Positions 15,732 through 23,271 of a DNA stretch of 23,271 bases are shown here, one piece after another. Position 1 is the stretch's first letter; each line of letters begins with the position of its first letter. Source of the DNA: an uncultured Bacteroidota bacterium (GTDB taxonomy: Bacteria; Bacteroidota; Bacteroidia; Chitinophagales; Chitinophagaceae); NCBI GenBank assembly GCA_903912405.1, contig CAIWHF010000255.1:1-23271 (forward strand). The letters are read 5' to 3'. The position numbers and the translations under genes are program-made. Below the pieces are notes generated by a model that saw nothing but the letters and a program-made list of their open reading frames with translations, ran no database searches and was not told the origin of the DNA.

Positions 15732-15750
15732 AGTGCGAATTTACAAAAAG

Positions 15751-15778
15751 CAAATTTAAAAAGTAGAAAAAAAAACAA
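15751..15778 (-). promoter_or_regulatory. Bacteroidota-type promoter for the lipoprotein-uvrC operon
   Basis: On the minus strand, TTG at 15778-15776 is followed after 17 bases by TAAATTTG at 15758-15751. This fits the Bacteroidota pattern TTG-N17-23-TAnnTTTG. The -7 element ends 19 bases before the ATG at 15731, leaving a short plausible leader. This is the only promoter in the window where both elements are visible. Confidence 0.6.
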
Positions 15779-15783
15779 TAGTG

Positions 15784-15791
15784 TATATTTG
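15784..15791 (+). promoter_or_regulatory. Candidate -7 element for the ZIP transporter gene
   Basis: TATATTTG matches TAnnTTTG and lies 50 bases before the chosen ATG at 15842. No TTG element is seen at the right distance. It lies next to the divergent uvrC-operon promoter, so the two could interfere. Confidence 0.4.
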
Positions 15792-15841
15792 TAAGTACAT
15801 ACTTGGATAGCCTTGTTTTTACAGGCACTTATTTTTTATTA

Positions 15842-16570
15842 ATGACGTATTTATACAACCTTTTATTATTTTTCATAACACTCATTGGCGGCTTACTTCC
15901 GCTAAGAAATAAGGAATTTAATCCAGAAAGAATTAATACTATTTTAGCGTTCTCCGGATCCTTTCTGCTTGCCGTAACGCTCTTGCATTTGATACCTGAA
16001 ACCTTTACTGATATTGGCTCTAAAGCAGGACTATATATACTCATCGGCTTTTTCATTCAATTGGTGATACAACGTTATACCCATGGTGTAGAACATGGCC
16101 ATATTCATGTGCATCATCATGGAGAAAAAATGGCGCTTTCATCCGTCATTATTGGTTTGAGTTTACATGCTGCTATGGAAGGCATTCCTTTGGGTTTCAA
16201 TTATCACTCCAACAGCACCGAACCGGCTTTGTACTTGGCTATTGCAACGCACAAATTCCCTGAAGCAATACTAGTAGCTTCTTTATTAATAGCTACAGGC
16301 AATAGAACTAAGATTATTCCTACCCTTATTTTCTTTTCAGCCATTACGCCATTAACCGCAATTTTAGCACACAATTTGGGTATTTATTTCTTATTCGTTT
16401 CCAATATTATTTCTGTAATCATCCCCATTGTTGCAGGTGCCTTTTTGCATATTGCTACTACCATATTTTTTGAAAGTGGCACCAAGCATCATATGCTCAC
16501 CAACAAAAAAATTGTAGCCATTCTTTTGGGCGTTGGCCTTGGTTTACTTACTACCCTTATCCACGATTAA
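15842..16570 (+). CDS. ZIP family divalent metal transporter
   Basis: A 242-residue inner-membrane transporter with about eight hydrophobic segments, expected to bring zinc or another divalent metal into the cytoplasm. Between segments 3 and 4 is a His-rich loop: His81, 85, 87, 89 and 91-93. The transport-site residues are present: His109 and Glu113 in LSLHAAMEGIPLGF, and His137 and Glu141 in ATHKFPEAIL, the classic HxxxE pairs of ZIP segments 4 and 5. I start at the ATG at 15842 because it leads directly into the first membrane helix; the frame is open 13 codons further to a TTG at 15803, a weaker choice. A GT9 gene begins 2 bases after the stop. Metal specificity cannot be told from the sequence. 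Confidence 0.92.
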   Translation: MTYLYNLLLFFITLIGGLLPLRNKEFNPERINTILAFSGSFLLAVTLLHLIPETFTDIGSKAGLYILIGFFIQLVIQRYTHGVEHGHIHVHHHGEKMALSSVIIGLSLHAAMEGIPLGFNYHSNSTEPALYLAIATHKFPEAILVASLLIATGNRTKIIPTLIFFSAITPLTAILAHNLGIYFLFVSNIISVIIPIVAGAFLHIATTIFFESGTKHHMLTNKKIVAILLGVGLGLLTTLIHD

Positions 16571-16572
16571 TA

Positions 16573-17580
16573 ATGTTAGTGCCTCCTCCTAAACATATAA
16601 TCATTAGTCGGACAGATAGTATTGGAGATGTCATACTTACCCTACCATTAGCGGGGTTAATAAAAAAGCAATTTCCAAATTGCAGTATTAGCTTCATAGG
16701 ACAGCCCTATACGCAAGCAGTTATTGAACGCTGCAATGAAGTAGATCAATTCATTAGCAAGGCCGATTTTATTGTTGCATCAGCTACTTTCGAAGCAGAT
16801 GCAATTATACACGTCTTCCCAGATCTAGCAGTTGCAAAGGCTGCTAAAAAAATGAATATCCATTTTCGAATTGGCACCACCAACAGATGGTTTCATTGGT
16901 TGTATTGCAACCGATTAGTTCGCTTAAGCAGACGACATTCGCCCCTACATGAAGCACAATTAAATGCACAGCTGTTAAAACCAATTTTTTCACCAGCACA
17001 TTACACTCTTGATCAACTTGCAGAAGCGGCATCTATAGATACAGCAGCAACTACCAAATTTCAATTAGATCAATCTAAATACCATTTAATTTTACATCCT
17101 ACTTCTAAAGGAAGTGCAAGAGAATGGGGTATGCAAAATTTTGAAAAACTAATAAGCTTGCTCCCAAAGAATTTATTCACCCTCTATATTTGTGGATTAG
17201 AAAGTGACCGCGCTAAACTTGCACCTTTATTAGACCAATGTGATGATGAGCAGGTAATTGATTGTACCGGGAAATTCAATCTTAATACTTATATAGATTT
17301 TATTCAAGCTACCGATGGACTAATTGCTAATAGCACAGGCCCCCTACATATTGCAGCGTTAAGCAATAAAGATGCATTTGGCATCTATCCACCAATAAAA
17401 CCTATGCATCCCGGCCGATGGGCTCCGATAGGAAAACATAGCTACGTTTTTGTTTTAGATAAAAATTGTGAACGCTGCAGACATTCGCAAAAAGCATGCG
17501 CTTGCATGTTAGCAATCAGTCCTATAGCGTTAGCAGATGCTATTTTTAAAGCTAGACAACAAAAATTAAATAAGCGCTAA
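16573..17580 (+). CDS. Glycosyltransferase family 9 (heptosyltransferase-like)
   Basis: A 335-residue GT-B enzyme of the family that adds heptose or related sugars to LPS core on the cytoplasmic face. The N-terminal block IIISRTDSIGDVILTLPLAGLIKKQFP is the GT9 start, with Asp19 of the IGD motif matching the proposed catalytic Asp of WaaC/WaaF. The C-terminal nucleotide-sugar half has LHPTSKGSAREWG and a LIANSTGPLHIAAL loop. Near the end is a cysteine group (CERCRHSQKACAC), often seen in GT9 members. Donor and acceptor are unknown; no other LPS gene is adjacent. It starts 2 bases after the ZIP transporter stop. Its last 15 bases overlap the 3' end of the convergent DUF3050 gene. Confidence 0.9.
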   Translation: MLVPPPKHIIISRTDSIGDVILTLPLAGLIKKQFPNCSISFIGQPYTQAVIERCNEVDQFISKADFIVASATFEADAIIHVFPDLAVAKAAKKMNIHFRIGTTNRWFHWLYCNRLVRLSRRHSPLHEAQLNAQLLKPIFSPAHYTLDQLAEAASIDTAATTKFQLDQSKYHLILHPTSKGSAREWGMQNFEKLISLLPKNLFTLYICGLESDRAKLAPLLDQCDDEQVIDCTGKFNLNTYIDFIQATDGLIANSTGPLHIAALSNKDAFGIYPPIKPMHPGRWAPIGKHSYVFVLDKNCERCRHSQKACACMLAISPIALADAIFKARQQKLNKR

Positions 17581-18330
17581 TATAGCATCCCATAATTGGT
17601 AGCGAAACTGAATACTTCTTTTTGCATATTCAGCCGCTTCTCTCCACTTATTCTCGTCATCGCCACAAAGTTCCGTTACCATTTCAATAGCTAAATGACT
17701 ATGATGATCGCCATCTACCTCAATATGTCTTTCTAAATAATATTTAAATGGATTTATTTTTTCGGGATGACTAGAAGATAGTTCCTTTACTAAATTCATA
17801 AACATTTCTGGAATCAAATCTTCTCTTCCAAAAGTGAAAACCGCAGCTACAACATGTGCTTTTTGAGTGGCAATTACCTCAAACGTAAATTCAAGAAAAG
17901 CTTGCACTTTGGGAAGCGCAACGTGCTTCTTAATTACTTCCTGAATAGACATTCCTTTTTTCAAATCTTCTAAAAAAGCAGCAATAGCCGTAGTAGACGC
18001 TCCAAGTTGCTGCATGGCATTAACATACATTTCAAAATGACTGCTACGCATACCGTGTTCATCCACATCCGATTCTTCACCCAATACAATTTCATTAATC
18101 AAATAGCGCGTATTAGGATGACCAACGGGCACCCAAGGCACTTGCACACAGGTAAGTAATTGCTGCAGCGTTTTTAATAGCGACATAAAATCGAATACTG
18201 CATATACATGTTGCTCAGTAAACAATTGCAGTTGATCTATACGTTCTACTTTTTTATAAAGCGGGTGCGATAATAATGCTTGCCTATCGACCGCTATTTC
18301 TTTTTTAATTTGTTCTATTGAAGTGTTCAT
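17566..18330 (-). CDS. DUF3050 family protein (haem-oxygenase-like fold)
   Basis: A 254-residue, all-helical cytoplasmic protein that resembles DUF3050, a family assigned to the haem-oxygenase-like fold; function unknown. Visible signs: a first helix FTEQHVYAVFDFMSLLK (Glu39, His41); a VPWVPVGHPNTRYLINEIVLGEESD segment; DEHGMRSSHFEMY (Asp90, His92, His98); and a very acidic/His-rich helix from Glu200 to His212 (ERHIEVDGDHHSH). The spread of Glu, Asp and His over several helices would suit a di-metal centre like that of haem-oxygenase-like diiron oxygenases (inference). It starts 2 bases after batE, so it is the third gene of the bat operon. There is no signal peptide. Confidence 0.82.
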   Translation of the reverse strand: MNTSIEQIKKEIAVDRQALLSHPLYKKVERIDQLQLFTEQHVYAVFDFMSLLKTLQQLLTCVQVPWVPVGHPNTRYLINEIVLGEESDVDEHGMRSSHFEMYVNAMQQLGASTTAIAAFLEDLKKGMSIQEVIKKHVALPKVQAFLEFTFEVIATQKAHVVAAVFTFGREDLIPEMFMNLVKELSSSHPEKINPFKYYLERHIEVDGDHHSHLAIEMVTELCGDDENKWREAAEYAKRSIQFRYQLWDAILALI

Positions 18331-18332
18331 CT

Positions 18333-19088
18333 TTAAAATTTAGCTAGAGCGCTTTTTTGCATCCAAGTTTCTATACCATTTGGCAATGTCACTTTATACC
18401 AGTTAGATTCGCTTTGCAAAACGGAAACAAGGGTGCCATAAGGTACTTGTTTGCCTGCTTTAGAAAGCGGCGTTGCGTATTGCATTGCCTGATCGGACTG
18501 TACAACAAAAACAGTAGTTTTACTTAATTGCGACCAAGACAAATAGGCCATAATAAAAAAACAAGTACTTAAAAATAGTGCGGTATTCTTAATGGTACGA
18601 AACTGTTTCTTTGTTCGCAATGCCATAGGCAAATACATACACAATCCGACAACAACCAAAATAAAAAGTGCTGCAAAAGCCCAATAATTATGGAAATAAG
18701 GATTTACTAAAAGCCTCCACCATCTTAACAAAATAAAATCAAAATAGTTGGGTAATCTATCCACTAATCTACTTTGGGCAATCTGCAAATTATCCTCTGC
18801 GTCTTTATTAAAGGGATGAAGCAGTAATGATTTTTGAAAACAAGCAATGGATTCGGCAATTAAATGCTGATTATAATAAACCACTCCTTTGTTAAACCAT
18901 AATTGATCTTGATAAGGAGCGTATTGCAACATACTATCTAACATATGGTTGGCAATATCCCATTGCTTATCTTGCATAGCCAGCCGAAAACGCTCCGGTA
19001 AAGCATCATCAGAAGCATTACCCCAAACCGTATAACTAGACAAAACAAGTACTGAGCAAACAATAAAATTGACTACTATCTTTTTCAT
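18333..19088 (-). CDS. batE: BatE-like protein: TPR plus SH3 domain, membrane-bound
   Basis: A 251-residue protein. Residues 3-22 are a signal peptide or anchor. Residues about 30-105 are tetratricopeptide repeats (VVYYNQHLIAESIACFQKSLLLHPFNKDAEDNL). Two membrane helices lie near 135-154 and 168-186, and residues about 191-251 form a bacterial SH3-like domain (VVQSDQAMQY to WYKVTLPNGIETWMQ). This order is that of BatE in the Bacteroidota 'Bacteroides aerotolerance' gene set, where Bat proteins are linked to envelope or oxidative stress. Its ATG overlaps the batD stop in an ATGA junction, so translation is coupled. The DUF3050 gene begins 2 bases after its stop. Confidence 0.83.
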   Translation of the reverse strand: MKKIVVNFIVCSVLVLSSYTVWGNASDDALPERFRLAMQDKQWDIANHMLDSMLQYAPYQDQLWFNKGVVYYNQHLIAESIACFQKSLLLHPFNKDAEDNLQIAQSRLVDRLPNYFDFILLRWWRLLVNPYFHNYWAFAALFILVVVGLCMYLPMALRTKKQFRTIKNTALFLSTCFFIMAYLSWSQLSKTTVFVVQSDQAMQYATPLSKAGKQVPYGTLVSVLQSESNWYKVTLPNGIETWMQKSALAKF

Positions 19089-21046
19089 CTTTTACTATTT
19101 TCTAGGTGAGTAATAATGGCAATGGTATCTTGATAGGTTTGCTGCATTTTATGCTCAGCAATTGAAGGCGCATATAAAGCCATCTCACAGTCGTTGATAA
19201 CGGCGGTTACACTTTCTATTAGCTTTGGTTCTAATGGCCTTGCGGTCAATTTTTCTAAAGCTGCCTCTTTTGATAAGCTCGCTAAATCGATATGTAATGT
19301 ATCGCTTAAGTACAACCAAATAGCTCTAGAGACCTCTTCATAAAACAACGTCGTTTGTTTTTGATCTAAAAAGACTTGAGCTTTTTTCATGCGCTTCAAA
19401 GCCACTCTATTCGATCGGCTATTACGTTTATCTATCCAAGCAGTCCAAATCGTTTGCCATTTAAGTTTACTTAATTGAATAATTAAAAATAAAGCAGCTA
19501 AACAGAGTGCAATCCAATACCAAGAATGATCAAAAGCATACAATGGTTGATGTACATTCAACAAGATTTTTGGACTATGAAATTGAGCAAGCGTATTTTT
19601 TCGAGCGCTATTGAAGTGCTTTCCTAAAACTACATGCAAATGAATTGCTTGTGAAACAAGTTGCTCATATTGTTTAGTTGTGGGATTAAAATAAGAAAAG
19701 GTAATTGGAGCAATTTCATAATCGCCAGGTGCGGTAGGCAACAACGCGTATTCAAATTGCTTAAAACCTTCAATTGTAGTTGTTCTTCCTGTAATAGAAT
19801 CGACTACTATAGGGTCGTATTTTTCAATACCTTTTGGCAATTCAAATACAGGCGCTTCAATCAATTTTAAATTACCGGATCCTCTAATTAGTAATTTCAA
19901 TTTTAAGGCATCATCCGTACTGCAGGTTTGTTTATCGAGTTGCACATCGAATTGAAATTTACCTACTGCGCCGGTAAAAGTGCTAGGTTTTTTTGCGCTC
20001 GGCACATCATTTACTTGAATGGTAACAGGCGCACTGGAAATAGAGACTGGAATATCTTTATAAGCCATTCCAGAAAACATGTCGTTGTCAAAAAACGGAT
20101 CGCCCATAAACAAACTTCCAAATTGACTAAAAAAAGGATCGTCTGCAAATGGATTGGAACGCTTCGTTTTTTGAATCACCCTAACTAAGCCCTTAGCTTC
20201 AGCAGGATCTAATTGCAATTTGCCAACTTGCTGTGGGAAAAGTGCAGACTTCTTCAACAGAAAAACTTGATACTTTTTACCATTAATCACTTCTTCTGTG
20301 GGCTTCATTTCTTTGGGCAATTCAAAATCTTGCGTCCAAAAACCATTTAAAGAGGGTAATTTAGATATACTCATTTGCATAGGCAAACGTGTATAGAGCT
20401 TGTAACTGGTAGTTATTTGTTCGCCCACATAGGCGCTTGATTTATCTACACTTACTTTTATAAAAACATCTTTATTTAAATCGGCGGGAGCTTTTATTTC
20501 TTCTGCAGGCTGATTAGCTGGAGGCGCTTGTGCTCTTCCTCTACCAGAAAAGAGTTGCTGCATTTGTTGCATCTGCTGACGCATCATTGCCCAAGGATCT
20601 TGATCATCATCTCCAAACGGATCGCGACTAGAAGATCGCTGTTGGGCTAATGAACCATTTACCACCTGGATGGTCAGTGCATTAGAAGTATATGTATGAT
20701 TGGCTGCATCTTTTGCTGTAGCACCTTGTACGGTACAAACACCTAAATGCTTTGGCTGCAATACATAAGAAATCGTAATTGACTTCGTCTCTACCATTCT
20801 ATTGCCCATCATCTGAATATTGGATTGGGAAGATTGATAAGGTCCGCCTACAATTGTAAAATCGGCATAATTAGGTGGTGATAAACTTTCTATTTGTTGA
20901 GCATTCTGCAAGGTATAATCTACTTGCAATTGATCTTTTATGCCTATCTTTTCAGCACTTACCTGCGTGCTAAAAACCAATTGTTGCGCTTGGGCGACAA
21001 GGGTAGTTGAAAAAAATAAAAGCCACAATAATAATGACCTTAGCAT
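19085..21046 (-). CDS. batD: BatD family protein (Ig-like, membrane-anchored)
   Basis: A 653-residue envelope protein. A signal peptide runs from the chosen ATG to QA about 20 residues on, then beta-rich repeats: LVFSTQVSAEKIGIKDQLQVDYTL opens the first and DVFIKVSVDKSSAYVGEQIT the second. Between them is a Gln/Met-rich linker (MMRQQMQQMQQLF). A membrane helix lies near residues 506-526 and a cytoplasmic helical tail follows. This is the BatD arrangement; the family is associated with the Bat stress genes. Upstream in frame is another ATG at 21091 (668 residues), but the later ATG gives a clean signal peptide and a TAnnTTTG motif lies between the two starts. No batA, batB or batC is adjacent. 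Confidence 0.88.
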   Translation of the reverse strand: MLRSLLLWLLFFSTTLVAQAQQLVFSTQVSAEKIGIKDQLQVDYTLQNAQQIESLSPPNYADFTIVGGPYQSSQSNIQMMGNRMVETKSITISYVLQPKHLGVCTVQGATAKDAANHTYTSNALTIQVVNGSLAQQRSSSRDPFGDDDQDPWAMMRQQMQQMQQLFSGRGRAQAPPANQPAEEIKAPADLNKDVFIKVSVDKSSAYVGEQITTSYKLYTRLPMQMSISKLPSLNGFWTQDFELPKEMKPTEEVINGKKYQVFLLKKSALFPQQVGKLQLDPAEAKGLVRVIQKTKRSNPFADDPFFSQFGSLFMGDPFFDNDMFSGMAYKDIPVSISSAPVTIQVNDVPSAKKPSTFTGAVGKFQFDVQLDKQTCSTDDALKLKLLIRGSGNLKLIEAPVFELPKGIEKYDPIVVDSITGRTTTIEGFKQFEYALLPTAPGDYEIAPITFSYFNPTTKQYEQLVSQAIHLHVVLGKHFNSARKNTLAQFHSPKILLNVHQPLYAFDHSWYWIALCLAALFLIIQLSKLKWQTIWTAWIDKRNSRSNRVALKRMKKAQVFLDQKQTTLFYEEVSRAIWLYLSDTLHIDLASLSKEAALEKLTARPLEPKLIESVTAVINDCEMALYAPSIAEHKMQQTYQDTIAIITHLENSKR

Positions 21047-21063
21047 AGCAAAAATTTTAGTTA

Positions 21064-21071
21064 CAAATTTA
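21064..21071 (-). promoter_or_regulatory. Candidate -7 element for the batD operon
   Basis: On the minus strand TAAATTTG matches TAnnTTTG. It ends 17 bases before the ATG at 21046 and lies inside the extra 15 codons that a start at 21091 would use, so it argues for the shorter BatD. No TTG element is evident upstream. Confidence 0.45.
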
Positions 21072-21180
21072 ATAGTTGAACGAGTTATCATAGCCTGAAA
21101 GTGGTTAAAAATGCGTTAAAACAATCGCTCAATTAGAAACAAAATATGTACTTTTAAGGGTATTACCTACAAAATCTATC

Positions 21181-22464
21181 ATGAATAAAATTCAAAAATC
21201 TTGGGCCATGTACGATTGGTCTAACTCTGCCTATAACCTGGTTATCACCTCTACCATTTTCCCAGCCTATTATAAAGCCGTTACGCCAGCACACATAAAA
21301 ATAGGTAATGGATCGGTTTCTAATAATGTAGTGTTTGACTATACCCTTGCACTTGCTTATTTACTCATCGCTTTTATGTCGCCCATATTATCTTCTATGG
21401 CAGATGTTGGTGGCAATAAAAAACGCTATATGCAGTTTTTCACCTATTTAGGAAGTTTGGCTTGTGTAGGTCTATTTTATTTTACCGACCAACATCTTTG
21501 GTGGGGCATCGCTTGTTTTGGCATTGCTGCAATAGGATATTGTGGCAGCTTGGTTTTTTACAATGCCTATTTACCCGAAATCGCTACTACGCAAGAACAA
21601 GATCGACTAAGTGCCTTAGGCTTTTCGTATGGATACATTGGATCCGTACTATTACAAATCCTCTGCCTCACCTTTATATTAGTTCCTACATTTTGGCATA
21701 TACCCAACGAAGGCCTTGCTTCTCGAATATCCTTTTTATTAGTCGGAATATGGTGGTTAGGCTTTTCACAAATTCCATTTAGATTTTTACCTAATGCAAC
21801 TAAACAACAAGTGTCGAAAACTAAAACAAATTTTAGCGCTAGTTTTAGCGAATTAAAAAAAGTGCTCTACCAAGTAAAAAAGATGCCAACACTCAAATAT
21901 TATTTACTTGCTTTTTTCTTTTATAGTATAGGCGTACAAACAGTAATGCTTGCGGCTACCCTATTTGGCACCAGTGAAATCACCAAATCGAACGGTGAAA
22001 AATTGGGCATGCAAGAATTAATTACCATTATATTAATTATACAATTAGTGGCCATAATAGGCGCCACCTTATTGTCAAAAATATCTGCTCGCATTGGCAA
22101 TATCAAAGCCTTACTATTAGCGGTAAGTATTTGGATTGGGGTATGCGTAGCTGCTTACTATACCAAACATGAAACTGCCTTTTATTGCTTAGCAGCTGTA
22201 GTGGGTTTAATCATGGGCGGCATTCAATCGTTAAGTCGCTCTACCTATGCTAAATTAATGCCCCCAACGCAAGATACCAGTTCGTTCTTCAGCTTTTATG
22301 ATGTGAGTGAAAAAATGGCCATCGTCATCGGCATGTTTGCTTTTGGATTTATAGAGCAATTAACAGGCAGCATGCGCAATTCCATTTTACTTTTAATTTT
22401 ATTTTTTATTGTTGGATTTATCTTTTTAACCCGAACTTTACAACATCAAAAAACAACTTCTTAA
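21181..22464 (+). CDS. MFS transporter, UMF1 / Atg22-like family
   Basis: A 427-residue inner-membrane protein with about twelve hydrophobic segments. The opening WAMYDWSNSAYNLVITSTIFPAYY is the hallmark of the UMF1/Atg22-like branch of the major facilitator superfamily. A cytoplasmic-loop motif PILSSMADVGGNKKRYMQ corresponds to the MFS loop after helix 2, and LSRSTYAKLMPPTQDTSSFFSFYDVSEKMA is typical of the C-terminal half. The substrate in bacteria is unknown; yeast Atg22 exports amino acids from the vacuole (family knowledge, not transferable with confidence). The MBL-fold gene starts in a TAATG overlap with its stop, so the two are coupled. It is divergent from batD across an 89-134 base gap. 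Confidence 0.93.
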   Translation: MNKIQKSWAMYDWSNSAYNLVITSTIFPAYYKAVTPAHIKIGNGSVSNNVVFDYTLALAYLLIAFMSPILSSMADVGGNKKRYMQFFTYLGSLACVGLFYFTDQHLWWGIACFGIAAIGYCGSLVFYNAYLPEIATTQEQDRLSALGFSYGYIGSVLLQILCLTFILVPTFWHIPNEGLASRISFLLVGIWWLGFSQIPFRFLPNATKQQVSKTKTNFSASFSELKKVLYQVKKMPTLKYYLLAFFFYSIGVQTVMLAATLFGTSEITKSNGEKLGMQELITIILIIQLVAIIGATLLSKISARIGNIKALLLAVSIWIGVCVAAYYTKHETAFYCLAAVVGLIMGGIQSLSRSTYAKLMPPTQDTSSFFSFYDVSEKMAIVIGMFAFGFIEQLTGSMRNSILLLILFFIVGFIFLTRTLQHQKTTS

Positions 22465-23271
22465 TGAATCTTTATTCCATACAAACAGGCCTCTTTAAAT
22501 TAGACGGCGGCGCCATGCATGGTGTTGTACCTAAAAGCATGTGGCAAAAATTTAATCCAGCTGATGAAAACAATATGTGTAGCTGGGGCATGCGCTGCTT
22601 ATTAATAGAACAAGGCCATCGCTTGATTTTAGTAGATACGGGCATTGGTAATAAACAAGATGAAAAGTTTTTTAGCCACTACTATTTACATGGCGATTAT
22701 ACCTTAGACAACGAATTGAAAAAAGCGGGCTTTTCAAAAGATGACATCACCGATGTTTTTCTAACCCACTTGCACTTTGACCATTGTGGTGGCGCTATCG
22801 AACGACAAGGTGACCGATTAGTGCCTGCTTTTAAAAAGGCGACCTATTGGAGCAACGAAGATCATTGGAATTGGGCTGTTCACCCCAATGACAGAGAAAA
22901 AGCGTCCTTTTTAAAAGAGAATATTTTGCCTATCCAAGAAAGTGGCCAATTGCAGTTTATAACGACTAAAGATGCGGAAGAATGGTTGCCTAACATATCA
23001 ATTCGCTATGTATATGGCCATACGGAGGCAATGATGTTGCCACAAATAAACTATAAAGACAAAACGATTTTATATTGTGCCGATCTTATGCCATCTGTTG
23101 CACACATTGCATTACCTTGGGTTATGGGCTATGATATGCGCCCTTTAGAGACCTTAAAAGAAAAGAAAAGTCTCCTTCAAGAAGCCGTAGAAAAAAATGT
23201 GTATTTATATTTTGAGCACGATGCTGTAAATGAATTATGCTCCTTGCAACAAACAGAAAAAGGCATTAAAC
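22464..23271 (+). CDS. Metallo-beta-lactamase-fold hydrolase (partial, runs off the window)
   Basis: An open frame from the ATG at 22464 to the last base, 269 complete codons without a stop; only the C-terminal end is missing. It has the MBL motif set: His102, His104, Asp106 and His107 in THLHFDHCGG, His186 in VYGHTEAMM, Asp207 in YCADLMPS and His252 in YFEHD. These residues bind two metal ions, usually zinc. The early DTGIG strand and absence of a signal peptide point to a cytoplasmic hydrolase; the form resembles quorum-quenching lactonase/MBL hydrolases, but the substrate cannot be read from sequence. Its ATG overlaps the MFS transporter stop by one base, suggesting linked expression. Confidence 0.93.
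   Translation, partial: MNLYSIQTGLFKLDGGAMHGVVPKSMWQKFNPADENNMCSWGMRCLLIEQGHRLILVDTGIGNKQDEKFFSHYYLHGDYTLDNELKKAGFSKDDITDVFLTHLHFDHCGGAIERQGDRLVPAFKKATYWSNEDHWNWAVHPNDREKASFLKENILPIQESGQLQFITTKDAEEWLPNISIRYVYGHTEAMMLPQINYKDKTILYCADLMPSVAHIALPWVMGYDMRPLETLKEKKSLLQEAVEKNVYLYFEHDAVNELCSLQQTEKGIK

Noticed and set aside
15803..15841. TTG start for the ZIP transporter
   Set aside because: It adds 13 residues in front of the first membrane helix; the ATG at 15842 gives a normal ZIP start. It cannot be fully excluded because it too lies downstream of the -7 motif.
16082..16130. His-codon repeats as a possible nucleotide repeat element
   Set aside because: They encode the known metal-binding His-rich loop of ZIP transporters, so protein function explains the repetition.
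1..23271. CRISPR arrays, tRNA or rRNA genes, insertion sequences, phage or toxin-antitoxin modules
   Set aside because: No regularly spaced repeats, no cloverleaf-like stretch in any gap, no transposase or integrase motifs and no inverted-repeat ends were seen; gaps are too short to hide larger elements.

Overview
This window looks like ordinary chromosome from a low-GC member of the Bacteroidota, probably close to the Chitinophagaceae (inference from gene content and protein style). Support: genes start without clear Shine-Dalgarno sequences; several intergenic gaps carry the Bacteroidota sigma factor -7 motif TAnnTTTG; and there is a BatD/BatE pair, a secreted S9 peptidase beside an Ig-like lipoprotein, a DUF983 protein and a Bacteroidota-type ParE. 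I see no tRNA, rRNA, CRISPR array, insertion sequence, phage gene or plasmid gene. Coding density is high and every gap is under about 110 bases.

Layout from left to right. Bases 1-1290 (+) hold the 3' end of leuS and a class III aminotransferase. Bases 1364-3631 (+) hold a two-gene UDP-glucuronate/UDP-xylose module (UDP-glucose dehydrogenase, then UDP-glucuronate decarboxylase), closed by a hairpin terminator. Bases 3740-5623 (+) hold topoisomerase IV subunit B without its partner parC; it shares a bidirectional terminator with the minus-strand group that follows. Bases 5670-10696 (-) read, in transcription order, Ig-like lipoprotein, S9 peptidase, CxxCH haem-binding protein, exonuclease III. 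Bases 10805-11350 (+) hold an exported glutathione-peroxidase-like enzyme with a bidirectional terminator. Bases 11392-15731 (-) read small putative lipoprotein, uvrC, DUF983 protein, biotin carboxylase. Bases 15842-17580 (+) hold a ZIP metal transporter and a family 9 glycosyltransferase. Bases 17566-21046 (-) read batD, batE, DUF3050 protein. Bases 21181 to the end (+) hold a UMF1-type MFS transporter and a metallo-beta-lactamase-fold hydrolase cut by the window edge.

Most functions are housekeeping or cell-envelope: nucleotide-sugar supply, DNA topology, two DNA repair nucleases, fatty-acid carboxylation, metal uptake and envelope stress. Tight junctions (TAATG, ATGA, or 2-13 base gaps) define the likely operons. 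I found no convincing new multi-gene system. The points most worth a second look are the batD-batE-DUF3050 operon that lacks batA/B/C, the 80-residue Thr/Lys-rich cationic segment at the start of the S9 peptidase, the unrecognised lipoprotein coupled to uvrC, and the convergent overlap at 17566-17580.
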